NCBI RefSeq assembly: GCF_000026945.1
Contig: NC_012867.1
Coordinates: 1,550,001-1,614,000 of the forward strand
Reading direction: 5' to 3'
Length of the DNA: 64,000 bases
Source of the DNA: Candida dubliniensis CD36
Taxonomy: Eukaryota; Ascomycota; Pichiomycetes; Serinales; Debaryomycetaceae
Shown: in pieces, positions 1 through 10,373 of the stretch
Layout of the letters: every line of letters begins with the position of its first letter
How positions within the stretch are numbered: position 1 is the first letter of the stretch
Made by a program: the position numbers and the translations under genes
The notes under the pieces: generated by a model
The model's input: only the letters and a program-made list of their open reading frames with translations
Database searches by the model: none
What the model was told of the DNA's origin: nothing

Positions 1-1695
1 CCTATTCTGTTTAAGAATTCCGTGACAAGCCCATCCAATAAAGGAGGGCATGTCACTTATCTGGTACTCCTGATACTCCTTATCCATTGTAGAAGGGGGG
101 TTGGGGTCGGAGGAGGTAGGAGGTATAGTGATGGGTCAGTGGACTGAAGAACAACCTAAAAAAAAAAAAGGACAAAAAAATAATTTTTGTAATGGATATA
201 TAGTTTTCTTTGTTGATGAAAAAACTTTTTTTTTTTTTCTTCCCTCTCTCACAACTGAGTCAGCGTGCAAATTTGAGAATGTGTGTGTGTCGTTTGTTGC
301 TGAGCGTGTGGGTGGCGGCGTGGATGGAGATATAGCTGTTTGTGTCACTCAAAAAAAAACTCACTCTTTCTCTTTAAAGCGACATTTACTAATATTGATG
401 GATGAGTCGACAACAACTAACCGCTGTATACGACATTTCTTCTCCTATTTTGTTGTTTATTCTCGTTGGCAACTGAAAACGCTCACAAAGGAAAAAGAAA
501 TTCAAATTATTTCTACGATAGGTCGTGTATTACAAGATTGGATTGTGAAAGAAAATAGACTAATAAATATCTATATACAGTCTGTACTGAACTAATGGGA
601 AGGAAGGAAAGGTGATTCCAACTTAGATATTTTGTTGAGAATAGACTTGAAACAAGGCTAAAAAGTCTGTTATGATTCTGAAATAAATAATAGAAAGAGG
701 AATATAGAAAAAACTGGCAAAATGGTCCGCAATAACGATAACTTATGTCCTAGAATTCTTTCAAGTGCTGACGACGAAGAAGGCTGGGCTAGATTGTGAT
801 TATGTAGAAGTTATATTACACAAATTGAGATATTGTCCTTCACCCTGCAAAAAAATAAAAGCAAGAAGGAGATTAATGAATAAATAAAAAGAAACGAAAT
901 AAATTTTTTTAAATCCTTGTTTTTAGAAATGGACTTTGTTAGATCGCTCAAGGGCGGGCAGGATGGAGTTGGGAGAACACAAAATAATATAGGGAACAGT
1001 CTACCGATTTACTTGAAGGCAGACGGGTCATTTGAATTTTTAGTAACTTAATTCTCTCCGTAGTTTCATAGTAAAGTTGGCAGGTCTAGTGTTCTTTCCA
1101 TTGGATATCTGTGTCGGTATTGACAACCATTTTTGTTGGCACTCGAATTGTATTTATTATTTTCTCTTCAATTTACTTTCATTGTATAGGAAAACCCGTA
1201 AAAGGGTTCTACTAAAATAGTAGTTTTTTTTTTTTTTTTTGGTGCTAGAAGAAGCTCAACAAAACTGTTGTCAATTTGATAACATGGTAAGCAATTCCCC
1301 AAGTAAACATTTGAAAACTTCAGTAATCTAATTCTGATTTAGTTGTGAAGTGTTGCTTCTCTGAAAAAAATAGGAGAGCAATTTGTTGTGTATACATGCT
1401 ACCAACAGTTTAGCTGTTTTTTTTAAAAAAATATCCTCCATTTAAATTACCCCTGACTTGATAGTTTGTAGTCTTTTCTAACTATAGTACTAATATCCAT
1501 CATGATTTAAAAATGATTGGTAATAAAAATCAAAACACCAAGTTGTTGATCTGAAAATCTACTTTATTGTACTTTTTCTTTCAAAATAACAACATTTTTT
1601 ATAAAGTTCATATACGCAATGTACATACATATATATAAAACGTAAAAAAGCCCAGTTTCTGCAAACGATTTTGTTTTTTTTTTGTCTTTTGCAAC
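1..1695. other. Intergenic region, no gene supported
   Basis: AT-rich non-coding DNA downstream of the alcohol oxidase gene. It holds a 17-base T run near 1224-1240 and shorter A/T runs near 165-180 and 226-237. A 164-codon open frame at 101-595 starts at TTG, runs through these homopolymers and looks like no known protein, so I do not call it a gene. The left edge probably carries the regulatory region of a gene outside the window. Confidence 0.6.
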
Positions 1696-3819
1696 TCACA
1701 ATTTTGCTTTGGTTTTCAAATCTTTAGCCAAGCCTAAACCAATGTGTCTGGCAACTGTCATTGTTGAGATCATTGGATTTGCACCAGATGCAGTAGGTAA
1801 CACACTGGCATCGGCCACATACACATTGGAACATTCAAACAATTTACCATTAGTGTCGACAGCACCAAATGCTGGACCCTTACCACTCATACGACAGGAT
1901 GACATTTGATGAGCAGATCCGTATGCAGCACCATATTGATCAAATGGGATGCCTGCAACTTTTTTCCTCCATTCAACATAATCCTTGTCATCAATACTTC
2001 TTTGGTCTTTAGGAACATTCGATTCAAATATTGGCACCCACGATTGCGGACTAAGTATTCTCTTGGCACCCTCAATGTACAACATGTCAGCCGTGATCAA
2101 CAATGCTTGCAAAAGTGCATTACGATCAAATTTGTTGACGGTGTAATCAACGTATAAAGCATCCGGTCTGTTTGGGTCACCCTTAACGGTACCACTAGTG
2201 CTATCACGAGTGATAAGTAACATAGCAACCATATTGTTGTAGCGCAACAAATCTCTTCTGAACTCATTGCTGCCTCTCCATGGCAAGAAGGCGGCTTGCA
2301 AAAATGGGGCATTCAAAATAGTCTCGATCTTTGCTCCATGGGCCTTGCCATCCAAATCATCAACTTGAGTACACACTGCTGTCATGATAGAATTGTGGAA
2401 ATGGTCAGCCTGTACGTCTTTTCCAAAATCACCAAAAACAGTAGTCACTGGATGCAACGTCAAGTTTCTGCCAATATGTTTGTTCTTAAATCCAGAATTG
2501 GTCAATACCGTTGGTGTGTTCAAGGAACCAGCAGAAACGACATACTTTTTGGGTCCAGTGATGGTGAAATTCACGCCAGTAGCAACATCCTGACACAAAA
2601 CACCGTATGCAATACCATTTTTGTTGAGGATTTTTACCACTCTCACCTGTTCCATAAATTTAGAGCCATTGGCAGCGGCGTCTCTAAACCAGTTAGCAAC
2701 AGAACCTTGTTTGATACCATATTTACATCCCAAATGGCAAAATCCACAAGGGTGGTGCGGGTGTCCACCACTGTTCTGGTTGATTTCTTTGCTGGCATAA
2801 CCTAACTTTTTACCACCTTCCATAATAACTTCGTTGGCTAATGAATGAGTAATTCCATCAGTGGATGCTCCCATTTGTTTAAAAACATAATCTTGATCCT
2901 TATCATAAGTGTCAGTTGCCGCAAACTCGACTCCAAAATCGTCATACCATTCTTTCCGAACCTTGAATGGGGTTTTAATACAGGCAGACCAGTTAACTGT
3001 GGTACCACCACCAAATGTTGACCCAGCAAGAATAAGCATCTGTTGATTCAAAGTAACTACTGCACCACCACCTTGGTACAATTGTTTGACACCAGAATAG
3101 TCATCAAACTGAAGTTCAGATGAGCTAAAGTACTTTCCTTTTTCTAAAATCAAGGTCTTATAGCCGTCATTGGCCAAAGTGTGTGCCACAACACCAGACC
3201 CGGCACCAGATCCAATGATAATAGCATCAATGTCAGGCAAATATATCTCTGCACCTTCAAAAGTTGGTTTTTCCATAAACTCGTACCTGAATGGATCTAT
3301 AATTTGACCTTCGTAAGCAGTTTCACGCAAATCTTTTTGAGGGAAATGAATGGCTTTAAAATGTAATTCACTGGCTAATCTAACAATTGTTGTACCAGCA
3401 AGGGCACATACGGCTCTAAATAATCTTCTTTTGGTGGCCAAGGGAGAGTCACGCCATGAGGCCAACAAAGCCTCACGTTCCTTCAATGTCATGTCTTTAA
3501 TGGGAGTCAATGAGTTGGTCAAAGTTGGTGCCAATATCCTGGATCCTAAAATGTTACACAAAATACCGAATGATCTTGACGCATTTGTAGTGTTAGAGTT
3601 GACAGTTTCGTAAACGGCTTCTCTGAATCCTGGTGTTTGTGATGGTCTGGTAAATGTTTTGACGTATTCCTCAAGCTTTTCCTGTGGGAAATCGGGAGCT
3701 ATAACATCTTTGATTTCGTCAACAGTGGTGTCATAAATAAGTCCATCACATAAAGCAATAAAAGTATCAACCTGTTTGTACTCAACTTTGGAAGGAAAAA
3801 TTGAATCCATTGTAACCAT
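1696..3819 (-). CDS. FAO1: Long-chain fatty alcohol oxidase, peroxisomal
   Basis: Flavin enzyme of the GMC-like fatty alcohol oxidase family. It oxidises long-chain alcohols to aldehydes with release of H2O2 during omega-oxidation of alkanes and fatty acids. The 707 residues match the family length (about 704 in C. tropicalis). A dinucleotide-binding motif GSGAGSG lies near residues 203-209, followed by the family motif FSSSEL near 231. A cytochrome c-like CGFCH motif (CxxCH) near 358-362 is typical of yeast Fao proteins. The C-terminus is AKL, a type 1 peroxisomal targeting signal. A second Met at residue 4 could also be the start. On the minus strand a TATATATAA element at about 3910-3922 lies roughly 90 bp upstream of the ATG. 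Confidence 0.93.
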   Translation of the reverse strand: MVTMDSIFPSKVEYKQVDTFIALCDGLIYDTTVDEIKDVIAPDFPQEKLEEYVKTFTRPSQTPGFREAVYETVNSNTTNASRSFGILCNILGSRILAPTLTNSLTPIKDMTLKEREALLASWRDSPLATKRRLFRAVCALAGTTIVRLASELHFKAIHFPQKDLRETAYEGQIIDPFRYEFMEKPTFEGAEIYLPDIDAIIIGSGAGSGVVAHTLANDGYKTLILEKGKYFSSSELQFDDYSGVKQLYQGGGAVVTLNQQMLILAGSTFGGGTTVNWSACIKTPFKVRKEWYDDFGVEFAATDTYDKDQDYVFKQMGASTDGITHSLANEVIMEGGKKLGYASKEINQNSGGHPHHPCGFCHLGCKYGIKQGSVANWFRDAAANGSKFMEQVRVVKILNKNGIAYGVLCQDVATGVNFTITGPKKYVVSAGSLNTPTVLTNSGFKNKHIGRNLTLHPVTTVFGDFGKDVQADHFHNSIMTAVCTQVDDLDGKAHGAKIETILNAPFLQAAFLPWRGSNEFRRDLLRYNNMVAMLLITRDSTSGTVKGDPNRPDALYVDYTVNKFDRNALLQALLITADMLYIEGAKRILSPQSWVPIFESNVPKDQRSIDDKDYVEWRKKVAGIPFDQYGAAYGSAHQMSSCRMSGKGPAFGAVDTNGKLFECSNVYVADASVLPTASGANPMISTMTVARHIGLGLAKDLKTKAKL

Positions 3820-4359
3820 GTACTTTTAAAAGTTTCAGTATTGAGTAGTTCTTGGAAGGGTTCCGGTAAAACCAAAAGGAAAAGGAAAAGGAAAGTTCAG
3901 CAACAACACTTTATATATAAATAGCCTGCCGTTTTTTTTTTTGCCCCAAAATGAAACAATACAACTTATAATCTTCTTATGATAAAGAATGAATAACCAA
4001 GTTAAATGATAGACAAAGAAATAGCAAATATGGAATAAAAAAAATCAGTTCATATCTTTAAGATTCATGCCCGTTTTTTAGTTTTAAATAGATCATTTTT
4101 GTTGTGAATTTTTCTTTCATATTTAGCATGTGTAAAAATAACACTGAATTTTTTTTTTTGCCCTATTGTAGTATTTTTTTTTGGATTGACATGTGTGTGG
4201 GGTTGGATAATCTGATGAGCTTGTGAAAATAATAAGCAAATAAAAGTCTATATGTCAATTCGTAAGGGGATACTAATCATCATCACTAGTCTTTTTTTTT
4301 TTTAATCTCCGTTCAAGAAAATATTTAAGAAACTCCTCTGACATATCCTAGAGGCTTGG
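3820..4359. other. Promoter side of FAO1, non-coding
   Basis: Separates the FAO1 start from the MND1 stop. It contains the FAO1 TATA-like element (3910-3922) and several T runs, for example 3932-3941, 4149-4158 and 4291-4302. No further gene is visible. Confidence 0.6.
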
Positions 4360-4947
4360 TCAGATTTTTTCAAATTCTAAAGGAAGCTCAAATTCAGTTT
4401 TCAAAGCTGTTATTGTAATTCCCGTTTGTCGACTTAAATAGCAAATAATATCATCAATAGAATCATTAAAGAAATCAAGACTTGATACCAAGTCCCCCAC
4501 AGATTCCGACTCTTTAATCAATTGTAACTGACTCTGTAGGGAACCTATACGCTGCAGTAACTGATCACAAAACTGGATTTTATTGGTCCTTTCGTGGTCT
4601 TGGTTCCGAACACTAGTTTCGTCTTTGCATCGGCAAACTAAAGCATCTTTTTCTATTTCTAAACTAGTGATAGTCTTTTTCAAACGATTGTAGGTGTCTT
4701 GCTGTTTTTTGTGTTGTGAGTATGGGAAACTCCAGTATAGGTTTGTAGTTCCACATCTATCTTGCTCTACTAATCCTTCTTCAACTAGCGTCAAAACTAG
4801 TTCCTTCAACTGTATGGGCGGTATCTTGCAGTGTTTGCTTGCTTTTGATTCTATTTCTTTTAGAGTATAAAATAAATGATTTGCTTGAAACCAATTTAAA
4901 AGTGCTGACAACTTTTCTTCCTGGTTTAACCCTTTCTTCAGAGGCAT
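4360..4947 (-). CDS. MND1: Meiotic recombination protein Mnd1
   Basis: Subunit of the Hop2-Mnd1 complex, which stimulates Dmc1/Rad51 strand exchange in meiosis. The N-terminal winged helix is recognisable: LNQEEKLSALLNWF, then LKEIESKASK, then LVEEGLVEQDRCGTTNLYWSFP, matching the family pattern ending in GTxNxYWxF. A coiled coil follows, and the C-terminus FELPLEFEKI matches the FGIPxDF end of other Mnd1 proteins. I start at the ATG at 4945-4947 (195 aa). A longer frame to 5127 begins without ATG and adds poly-Phe. At 195 aa it is slightly short for the family (about 219), mainly in the coiled coil. No intron is needed, unlike S. cerevisiae MND1. Confidence 0.85.
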   Translation of the reverse strand: MPLKKGLNQEEKLSALLNWFQANHLFYTLKEIESKASKHCKIPPIQLKELVLTLVEEGLVEQDRCGTTNLYWSFPYSQHKKQQDTYNRLKKTITSLEIEKDALVCRCKDETSVRNQDHERTNKIQFCDQLLQRIGSLQSQLQLIKESESVGDLVSSLDFFNDSIDDIICYLSRQTGITITALKTEFELPLEFEKI

Positions 4948-5180
4948 TGTTGAATCATTAACACAGTAACTAAAACAAAGACCATGTGTGTTGCCAAAAA
5001 AAAAAAAGAACGACCAACCAATGAATTTGGTGTGTAGAAAAATAGTATAAAAAAAGGACAACATCATGAATTGTTTTATATACATATTAGGTACAAATAA
5101 TAATACTAAATCTAACCACTGATACAATCATCTCTATTTACGTTAAAAAAAAGGGGGGGAGATGGGGGACGATTGAAGTG

Positions 5181-6854
5181 TCAAATCCGTATATCTGTGG
5201 GTAAGTCCTGTTTCTGGTATTCTTTCAGGTATTTTGCCATGGCATAAGATCTGGCTCTCCAAGCGGGAACTTCAAACAAGTAATCAACCGCTTCCAATGG
5301 CACTCCTTTTGTTTCTGGATACAAAAAGAAAATGACAATTGGAAACACGGCCATGCAAGTTGCAAAAATAAAATAAAATTTGTAGCCAATAGCTTCAACG
5401 GCTTCACCTGAAAACCGGCCCATTATAAAAGCCCAAAACCAGTTGGACATTGAGTTTATCGCCTGAGTCAATGTTCTCACTTCCTGGCTGAATATCTCAG
5501 AGTTGATAACCCAAGGAGTACCATTCCAACTGGAGCCATAAAATATAGTCCATATATATAACATTGCTTGTGCTGCTTTACCACCAGCGTCTTGGCGTGT
5601 GTCGCCATTCGCCACTCTTAAACCAGGTTTGGCGATCTTTATATAGGCACCAATATACCACATACATATTGAACAAGGAAATGAGAAATATATCAATGCT
5701 GTCCTTCTCCCCAACCGATCGACAATACAAAACATCCAAACCAAGGCAGCAAAAGCTTTCAATATGCCAAAAATACCAGTAGACAACAATCCAGCTTTCA
5801 GTCCCGTTATTCCAAATGATGCAAAAATAGCTGGACTGTAATAAGTGATTGCGTTGATACCTGCTCCATTTTGCATAGGAAACAATGAAGTTGATAACAA
5901 CAAGCGGTATAACAACTTTCTAGAAAGGAAAAGTTTCAAAATGGGTGCAAAAAACCCATCGTTAGCCAACTTCAGCTTCTTGTCTTCAACATCCTTAATT
6001 ATATTTTCCATTTCATAAACTGAATATGGATGTTCCATTGGGATACTTCTCAATTGTGACAAATTGACTTTGGCTTTTTCAATTTGGCCTTTGTACACCA
6101 AAAATCGTGGAGATTCAGGAATGAAAATCGTTCCAATAAAGAAAATACCTGAAGGAATCAATTGGATTGCGAATGGAATCAACCACTGTTTTCTGCTTGT
6201 TGGTAGATTTTGTAAAACTCCGTAATTAATCCAGTAGCCAACTATACCACCAATCTGCCACGACATCTCCCACATTCCTACTAGCCTGCCTCTTATCTTT
6301 GCTGGAGAACATTCGCTTATGTATATAGGAGCCATACCAGAGCAACCACCGACACCTAAACCGGTAATCACTCTTCCCGCATATATTGATGCCAACCCCG
6401 TTGACAGTTTAGCCTCAAGAGAAATACCGGCACCAAAAACCAACAAGAACGCCGAGAATATTAAGCCTAGCTTTCTTCCCCAGATTTCTCCAATTGGGTA
6501 AAAAAATAATGCCCCAAAAAAGGCCCCTGCCTGGAAAACAGACACGACGTTGGAGCTGATCTCGGTCTTTTGTGAAGGGGACAATTTGTCCATTTTGAAT
6601 TCATCTTGGAACGAGGCTAAAGAGACTGTCCCACCAATAAACCCTGCATCGTACCCAACAATAACAGCTGCAAATGAAGCTGTTATTGCAATAATAACAA
6701 TTTTCCAATTATAAATGCTTGGTGGTGTAGGAGGTGCTGGCAAATCTTCTGTGTCGTAAGAAATCTCATCTTCACCGTCAACTTCCTGTAATTCTTTCTC
6801 CGTGTTAGTTGTTTGTGTTTCCAACAAATTGAGCTTTTTATTATCAGAAAGCAT
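5181..6854 (-). CDS. HGT14: MFS sugar transporter family protein (Hgt14-like)
   Basis: Twelve-helix plasma-membrane transporter of the sugar porter family, 557 aa. Family signatures are visible: GRVITGLGVGGCSG in the first half, PESPRFLVYKGQ before the central loop, DRLGRRTALIYF in the second half and PETKGVPLEAVD near the C-terminus. The N-terminal 50 residues are acidic and cytosolic. Sequence and position next to the ferric reductases match what I recall of C. albicans HGT14. Substrate is not deducible; several Hgt proteins have no proven sugar. A G-rich stretch (GGGGGGG then GGGGG, 5153-5168) lies just after the stop. Confidence 0.85.
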   Translation of the reverse strand: MLSDNKKLNLLETQTTNTEKELQEVDGEDEISYDTEDLPAPPTPPSIYNWKIVIIAITASFAAVIVGYDAGFIGGTVSLASFQDEFKMDKLSPSQKTEISSNVVSVFQAGAFFGALFFYPIGEIWGRKLGLIFSAFLLVFGAGISLEAKLSTGLASIYAGRVITGLGVGGCSGMAPIYISECSPAKIRGRLVGMWEMSWQIGGIVGYWINYGVLQNLPTSRKQWLIPFAIQLIPSGIFFIGTIFIPESPRFLVYKGQIEKAKVNLSQLRSIPMEHPYSVYEMENIIKDVEDKKLKLANDGFFAPILKLFLSRKLLYRLLLSTSLFPMQNGAGINAITYYSPAIFASFGITGLKAGLLSTGIFGILKAFAALVWMFCIVDRLGRRTALIYFSFPCSICMWYIGAYIKIAKPGLRVANGDTRQDAGGKAAQAMLYIWTIFYGSSWNGTPWVINSEIFSQEVRTLTQAINSMSNWFWAFIMGRFSGEAVEAIGYKFYFIFATCMAVFPIVIFFLYPETKGVPLEAVDYLFEVPAWRARSYAMAKYLKEYQKQDLPTDIRI

Positions 6855-7508
6855 AGTGATAATAGCTCAGCTGATAATATTATATTATAATAAACAGGGT
6901 AGTCCTATCAAAAAATATTATTATTATTTGCTTTTTTTTTTTTTTCTGGTCCGATATCTTTCAGCGATTTATGAGAGAAGAGGAGATGCGTCAACAGAAG
7001 TCTAACCCAACACCCCACACGAACCTAAAAAAAAATAGCAAATACGAGTAATCTGATAGTATTGTGGCTGATAAGAAATTTTTTCCTATCAAAGCCACTA
7101 AAACAAACTCCGTACGATTTTTTTAACATACTTGTAAAACAACATAAATCTTACCAATGGTTTACAGAGTGTTTGGGTTTCCTATGCAAATTTTGCCCAA
7201 CCAACTCATTTGCAAGACATCAATTCAAGTTTCGGAATTATATAAAAACTAGGAGTATAATGTTTTAATTTCATTCTAGTCTAAACAACCTATTCGGGAA
7301 AAGTCTTATGGACCTGTTTTAAGCCAATTAAAGCTAACTGCAAAATAAGTTTGGCTGATTTTGTCTATTCGATTGGAGTTTTGCTTTACTTTGAATGCTT
7401 TTTGAAGCTACAACTGTCTCGAAGAAATAACTTCCAAATTGTACTCAACCATCGTGATTCGTAAAACGTTAAGGGTTGTCTGATGATATCAGACATACAA
7501 AAAGGAAG
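6855..7508. other. Intergenic, HGT14 promoter side
   Basis: Non-coding DNA upstream of HGT14, with T runs near 6931-6945. No supported gene until the decayed frames that begin at 7509. Confidence 0.5.
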
Positions 7509-7998
7509 CTAAACTGCGCTCTTCTTTTTCTTTTTTTTTTTCTTGGCCACTTTTAGTATCTGGTTTGCAACTCTCAACCCAAGATTGGCTATGGGATATT
7601 TGCTCATAACTGTTCCGAGTGGCAATCTTCCACAAAAGCAAAATTTCTCGGCGAGTTTGGAATACACAGATTTGCAAATATAATTGGCCTCTTGGTTAAA
7701 AAACACTGATTTCCCACCAACAAAGATTCGTTGCTTATTTGTTAAGAAACCTTTCTCTTGTGTGTTCCTGAAGTATACGACCAAATAATATTGGCCAGTG
7801 AATGAATCCTTCGGCTTTGAAGTCGGTACATCTGTTGGTTAATCTTGGCCACAAATGAATTCCTATTCATGTCAGATACAGCCAAATCTTCAAATAAGTT
7901 CCTCAAAAAAAAGAAACTAATTAGGGATGTTTTCGCCTCTATTACCTTTGACTTTCTATACAAGCTGTGAAAGATCCAATTTGTGTATTAAATCCCAT
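7509..7998 (-). pseudogene. Probable decayed gene, three linked frames
   Basis: Three overlapping minus-strand frames follow one another in the right order. A short ATG frame starts at 7998 (MGFNTQIGSFTACIESQ, then stop). A second frame is open through 7963-7742 and contains NRNSFVAKINQQMYRLQSRR. A third is open through 7784-7509 and contains QRIFVGGKSVFFNQ and YPIANLGLRVANQILKVAKK. Amino-acid composition looks like real protein apart from a terminal Lys run from an A tract. This is the picture of one gene broken by at least two frameshifts. I do not recognise the family. The frames could also be chance, since none exceeds 91 codons. Confidence 0.4.
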
Positions 7999-8007
7999 TT
8001 GTGTAAA

Positions 8008-8014
8008 GAGCAAA
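8008..8014 (-). promoter_or_regulatory. Copper-response-element-like heptamer
   Basis: GAGCAAA on the plus strand is the reverse complement of TTTGCTC, the core recognised by Mac1-type copper regulators. It lies about 230 bp upstream of the FRE30 ATG. Only one perfect copy was found; yeast promoters normally need two, so the call is tentative. Confidence 0.25.
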
Positions 8015-8141
8015 TTAGTTATTCCTATTTGGAGAAAATTTTATTCAACGTCAACAATAAACGAAAATATGAGCAATATGTCCTTAACCAAGCTGACAAA
8101 TGTTAAGCAGACTCACTGATTGGATCCTTTATTGCCAATTG

Positions 8142-8149
8142 CATAAATA
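8142..8149 (+). promoter_or_regulatory. TATA-like element of FRE30
   Basis: CATAAATA about 95 bp upstream of the ATG at 8244, a normal yeast distance. Confidence 0.35.
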
Positions 8150-8243
8150 CCAACAGAATTCAGTCTTCACTCAATTTAATGGCTTTCTTTCGTTCTGGTA
8201 ACTTCACATTTATCAAAGCCGTACCTACAAAGAAAACACAAGA

Positions 8244-10373
8244 ATGAGAATCTTCTACTGTTTGGTATTGTTGTCGTTTTCCCTTATAAATGTCTCGGGG
8301 ATGAGTATGTCCTATGAACGATATCACGATTATTTGGGATTCTACACATGCAACAGACAAATCAAAAAATCAATTACGTTTTGTGGAAAACTGTCGAATT
8401 ATACTTGTTTATGTTCAAATTCCAATTCATTGGCCACTTATGCAGGCTGTTTGAGTCACAATCATAGGAACTCAACTAAACAGAAACAAAAATTAGTATC
8501 GTTTTGTGCTCATTACGGGGGAGTTGAAGTGGATTCCAACTGGTACGATAATGCTATTGCCAATTATATGGCCAATGGTAAATATGCGAGTGAAATTGAG
8601 AATTTCAATAAATCTGTCCCTCTCAAGGTTCCATTCAAATTCACCAATAAAGAATTGGATCTTTATGCTGCTGCATATGTGCAATATTTAAGTAATTATG
8701 ACAATGCGGTCTACTATGGTGCGTCTTTACTAGGATATTGGCTCTTAATTATGTGTGCCAGCAGTATATTTTATTGGAGTAAATTCTTGTTTCCGCAATT
8801 GACAAAACGATTAACATGCACGCCAATCAATATTTGGAGAAAATACATCTCTGTACCAGCAACATTCACAAAGAAAAAGTGTCAACAACAGAGTTGTTTC
8901 AAGTTTTTCGATTTTTTGATCCCCACCAGGTTTGAAAGTATTGCCATTGCTGGCTTTTATGTTTTGGTCATCATAGTCCATCTGATCAATATGGAATTCA
9001 TCAAGGGAGACCCGTTTCTTTTAAACAAATACAGCGCACAAATGAGATATGTTGCTGATAGAACTGGGATTGTAGCCACAGTTATGATGCCATTGATTTT
9101 CCTTTTTGCTGGTAGAAATAATTTCTTGCAATGGATAACTGGATGGAACTATAACACCTTTATGACGTATCATCGCCATATTGCCAGAGTTATGTTCATG
9201 TTGATCGTAATACATGCAGTATGCTACACTATCACATTGAAACCGACTTATACCCTGGAAATGAAAGAACCTTACTTGATCTGGGGTGTTATTGCAACTG
9301 TCTGTGGAGGCATCATATTGTTTCAGGCACTACTTTATTTTAGAAGAAATTGGTATGAAGCCTTTTTGTTGATTCATATTGTTATGGCGGCATTGTTTGT
9401 GGCTGGAACTTGGATTCATGTTGTTGATTTCGGTTATGTCTGGTTTGTTTACCCTACGGTGGCCGTGTGGTGTTTTGATAGACTTATAAGAATTATCAGA
9501 TTGATTTATTTTGGGTTTCCAGTCGCCGAGGTCAAATTGCTAACTGATGACCATAGCGAAGATGTTGCTTTAAGAGTAACTATCCCCAAACCCAAGTATT
9601 GGAAGTCTATTCCTGGTGGTCATGTGTTTATTCATTTTTTAAAACCTGCATACTTCTGGCAGAGCCATCCTTTTACTTTTGTTGATTCTACAGTGAATGA
9701 TGGTTACATAGTTTGTTACTGCAAGATTAAAGCAGGTATAACACGTGCTTTGTATCAAGCATTGAAGAATGCTCCCGATAGATGTATGTCTATTAGGGTT
9801 GGTGTGGAGGGCCCCTATGGAGAACCCACTCCAGCTCGTTATGCCGATACCTGTGTTTTTATTGCCGGTGGAAATGGAATTCCAGGGATATACTCTGAAA
9901 TTGTGGATATTGCAAATAAACAAAAGCTGTCAAAAGAAGAAGGGTGTACACAGAGATTAAAACTAATTTGGGTTATCAGAAAGTATAATATGTTGCTGTG
10001 GTTTCACAATGAGCTTGCAAATCTTAAAAATACAAATCTTGAAGTGGTAATTTACGTTACACAGTCTACACAAAGGGATTCAGCAGACCATGATAATGAC
10101 AAGTTCACAAAAAGTTCTGACAGCTTATCAAAAAGTGCAAATGACACTGATTCAAGTCTTTCAACTTTGTCGCATGTGAAATTTCCAGATGGTAGACCTT
10201 GTCTTGTGGATATTATAAAACAAGAAATAACTGAGTCAAATGGATCTGTTGCTTTTGTTTCATGCGGACATCCAGCTATGGTGGATGAGATACGTTATCA
10301 GATTCTGCAAAACATTAACAATGTTGAGAACAAAAGGGTGGACTTTTATGAGCAACTACAGATATGGGCTTAG
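8244..10373 (+). CDS. FRE30: Ferric/cupric reductase (Fre family), first of a pair
   Basis: Plasma-membrane metalloreductase, 709 aa, moving electrons from cytosolic NADPH through FAD and two hemes to extracellular Fe(III) or Cu(II). A signal peptide (MRIFYCLVLLSFSLINVSG) precedes a cysteine-rich outer domain with six Cys near residues 35-90, spaced like a CFEM module. The ferric-reductase membrane core follows, with heme His in GYHRHIAR-type and LLIHIVMA-type helices. Cytosolic motifs are HPFTF near 475 (FAD), GPYGEPTPAR and GGNGIPG near 542 (NADPH). It is clearly homologous along its length to the next gene. I assign FRE30 because in my memory FRE30 and FRE7 are adjacent after HGT14 in C. 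albicans. Confidence 0.88.
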   Translation: MRIFYCLVLLSFSLINVSGMSMSYERYHDYLGFYTCNRQIKKSITFCGKLSNYTCLCSNSNSLATYAGCLSHNHRNSTKQKQKLVSFCAHYGGVEVDSNWYDNAIANYMANGKYASEIENFNKSVPLKVPFKFTNKELDLYAAAYVQYLSNYDNAVYYGASLLGYWLLIMCASSIFYWSKFLFPQLTKRLTCTPINIWRKYISVPATFTKKKCQQQSCFKFFDFLIPTRFESIAIAGFYVLVIIVHLINMEFIKGDPFLLNKYSAQMRYVADRTGIVATVMMPLIFLFAGRNNFLQWITGWNYNTFMTYHRHIARVMFMLIVIHAVCYTITLKPTYTLEMKEPYLIWGVIATVCGGIILFQALLYFRRNWYEAFLLIHIVMAALFVAGTWIHVVDFGYVWFVYPTVAVWCFDRLIRIIRLIYFGFPVAEVKLLTDDHSEDVALRVTIPKPKYWKSIPGGHVFIHFLKPAYFWQSHPFTFVDSTVNDGYIVCYCKIKAGITRALYQALKNAPDRCMSIRVGVEGPYGEPTPARYADTCVFIAGGNGIPGIYSEIVDIANKQKLSKEEGCTQRLKLIWVIRKYNMLLWFHNELANLKNTNLEVVIYVTQSTQRDSADHDNDKFTKSSDSLSKSANDTDSSLSTLSHVKFPDGRPCLVDIIKQEITESNGSVAFVSCGHPAMVDEIRYQILQNINNVENKRVDFYEQLQIWA

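Noticed and set aside
101..595. 164-codon plus-strand open frame at the left edge
   Set aside because: Starts at TTG, runs through poly-A and poly-T tracts and has no recognised domain.
4948..5127. 60-residue N-terminal extension of MND1
   Set aside because: No ATG, and it contains poly-Phe; the family begins at MPLKKGL-type sequence.
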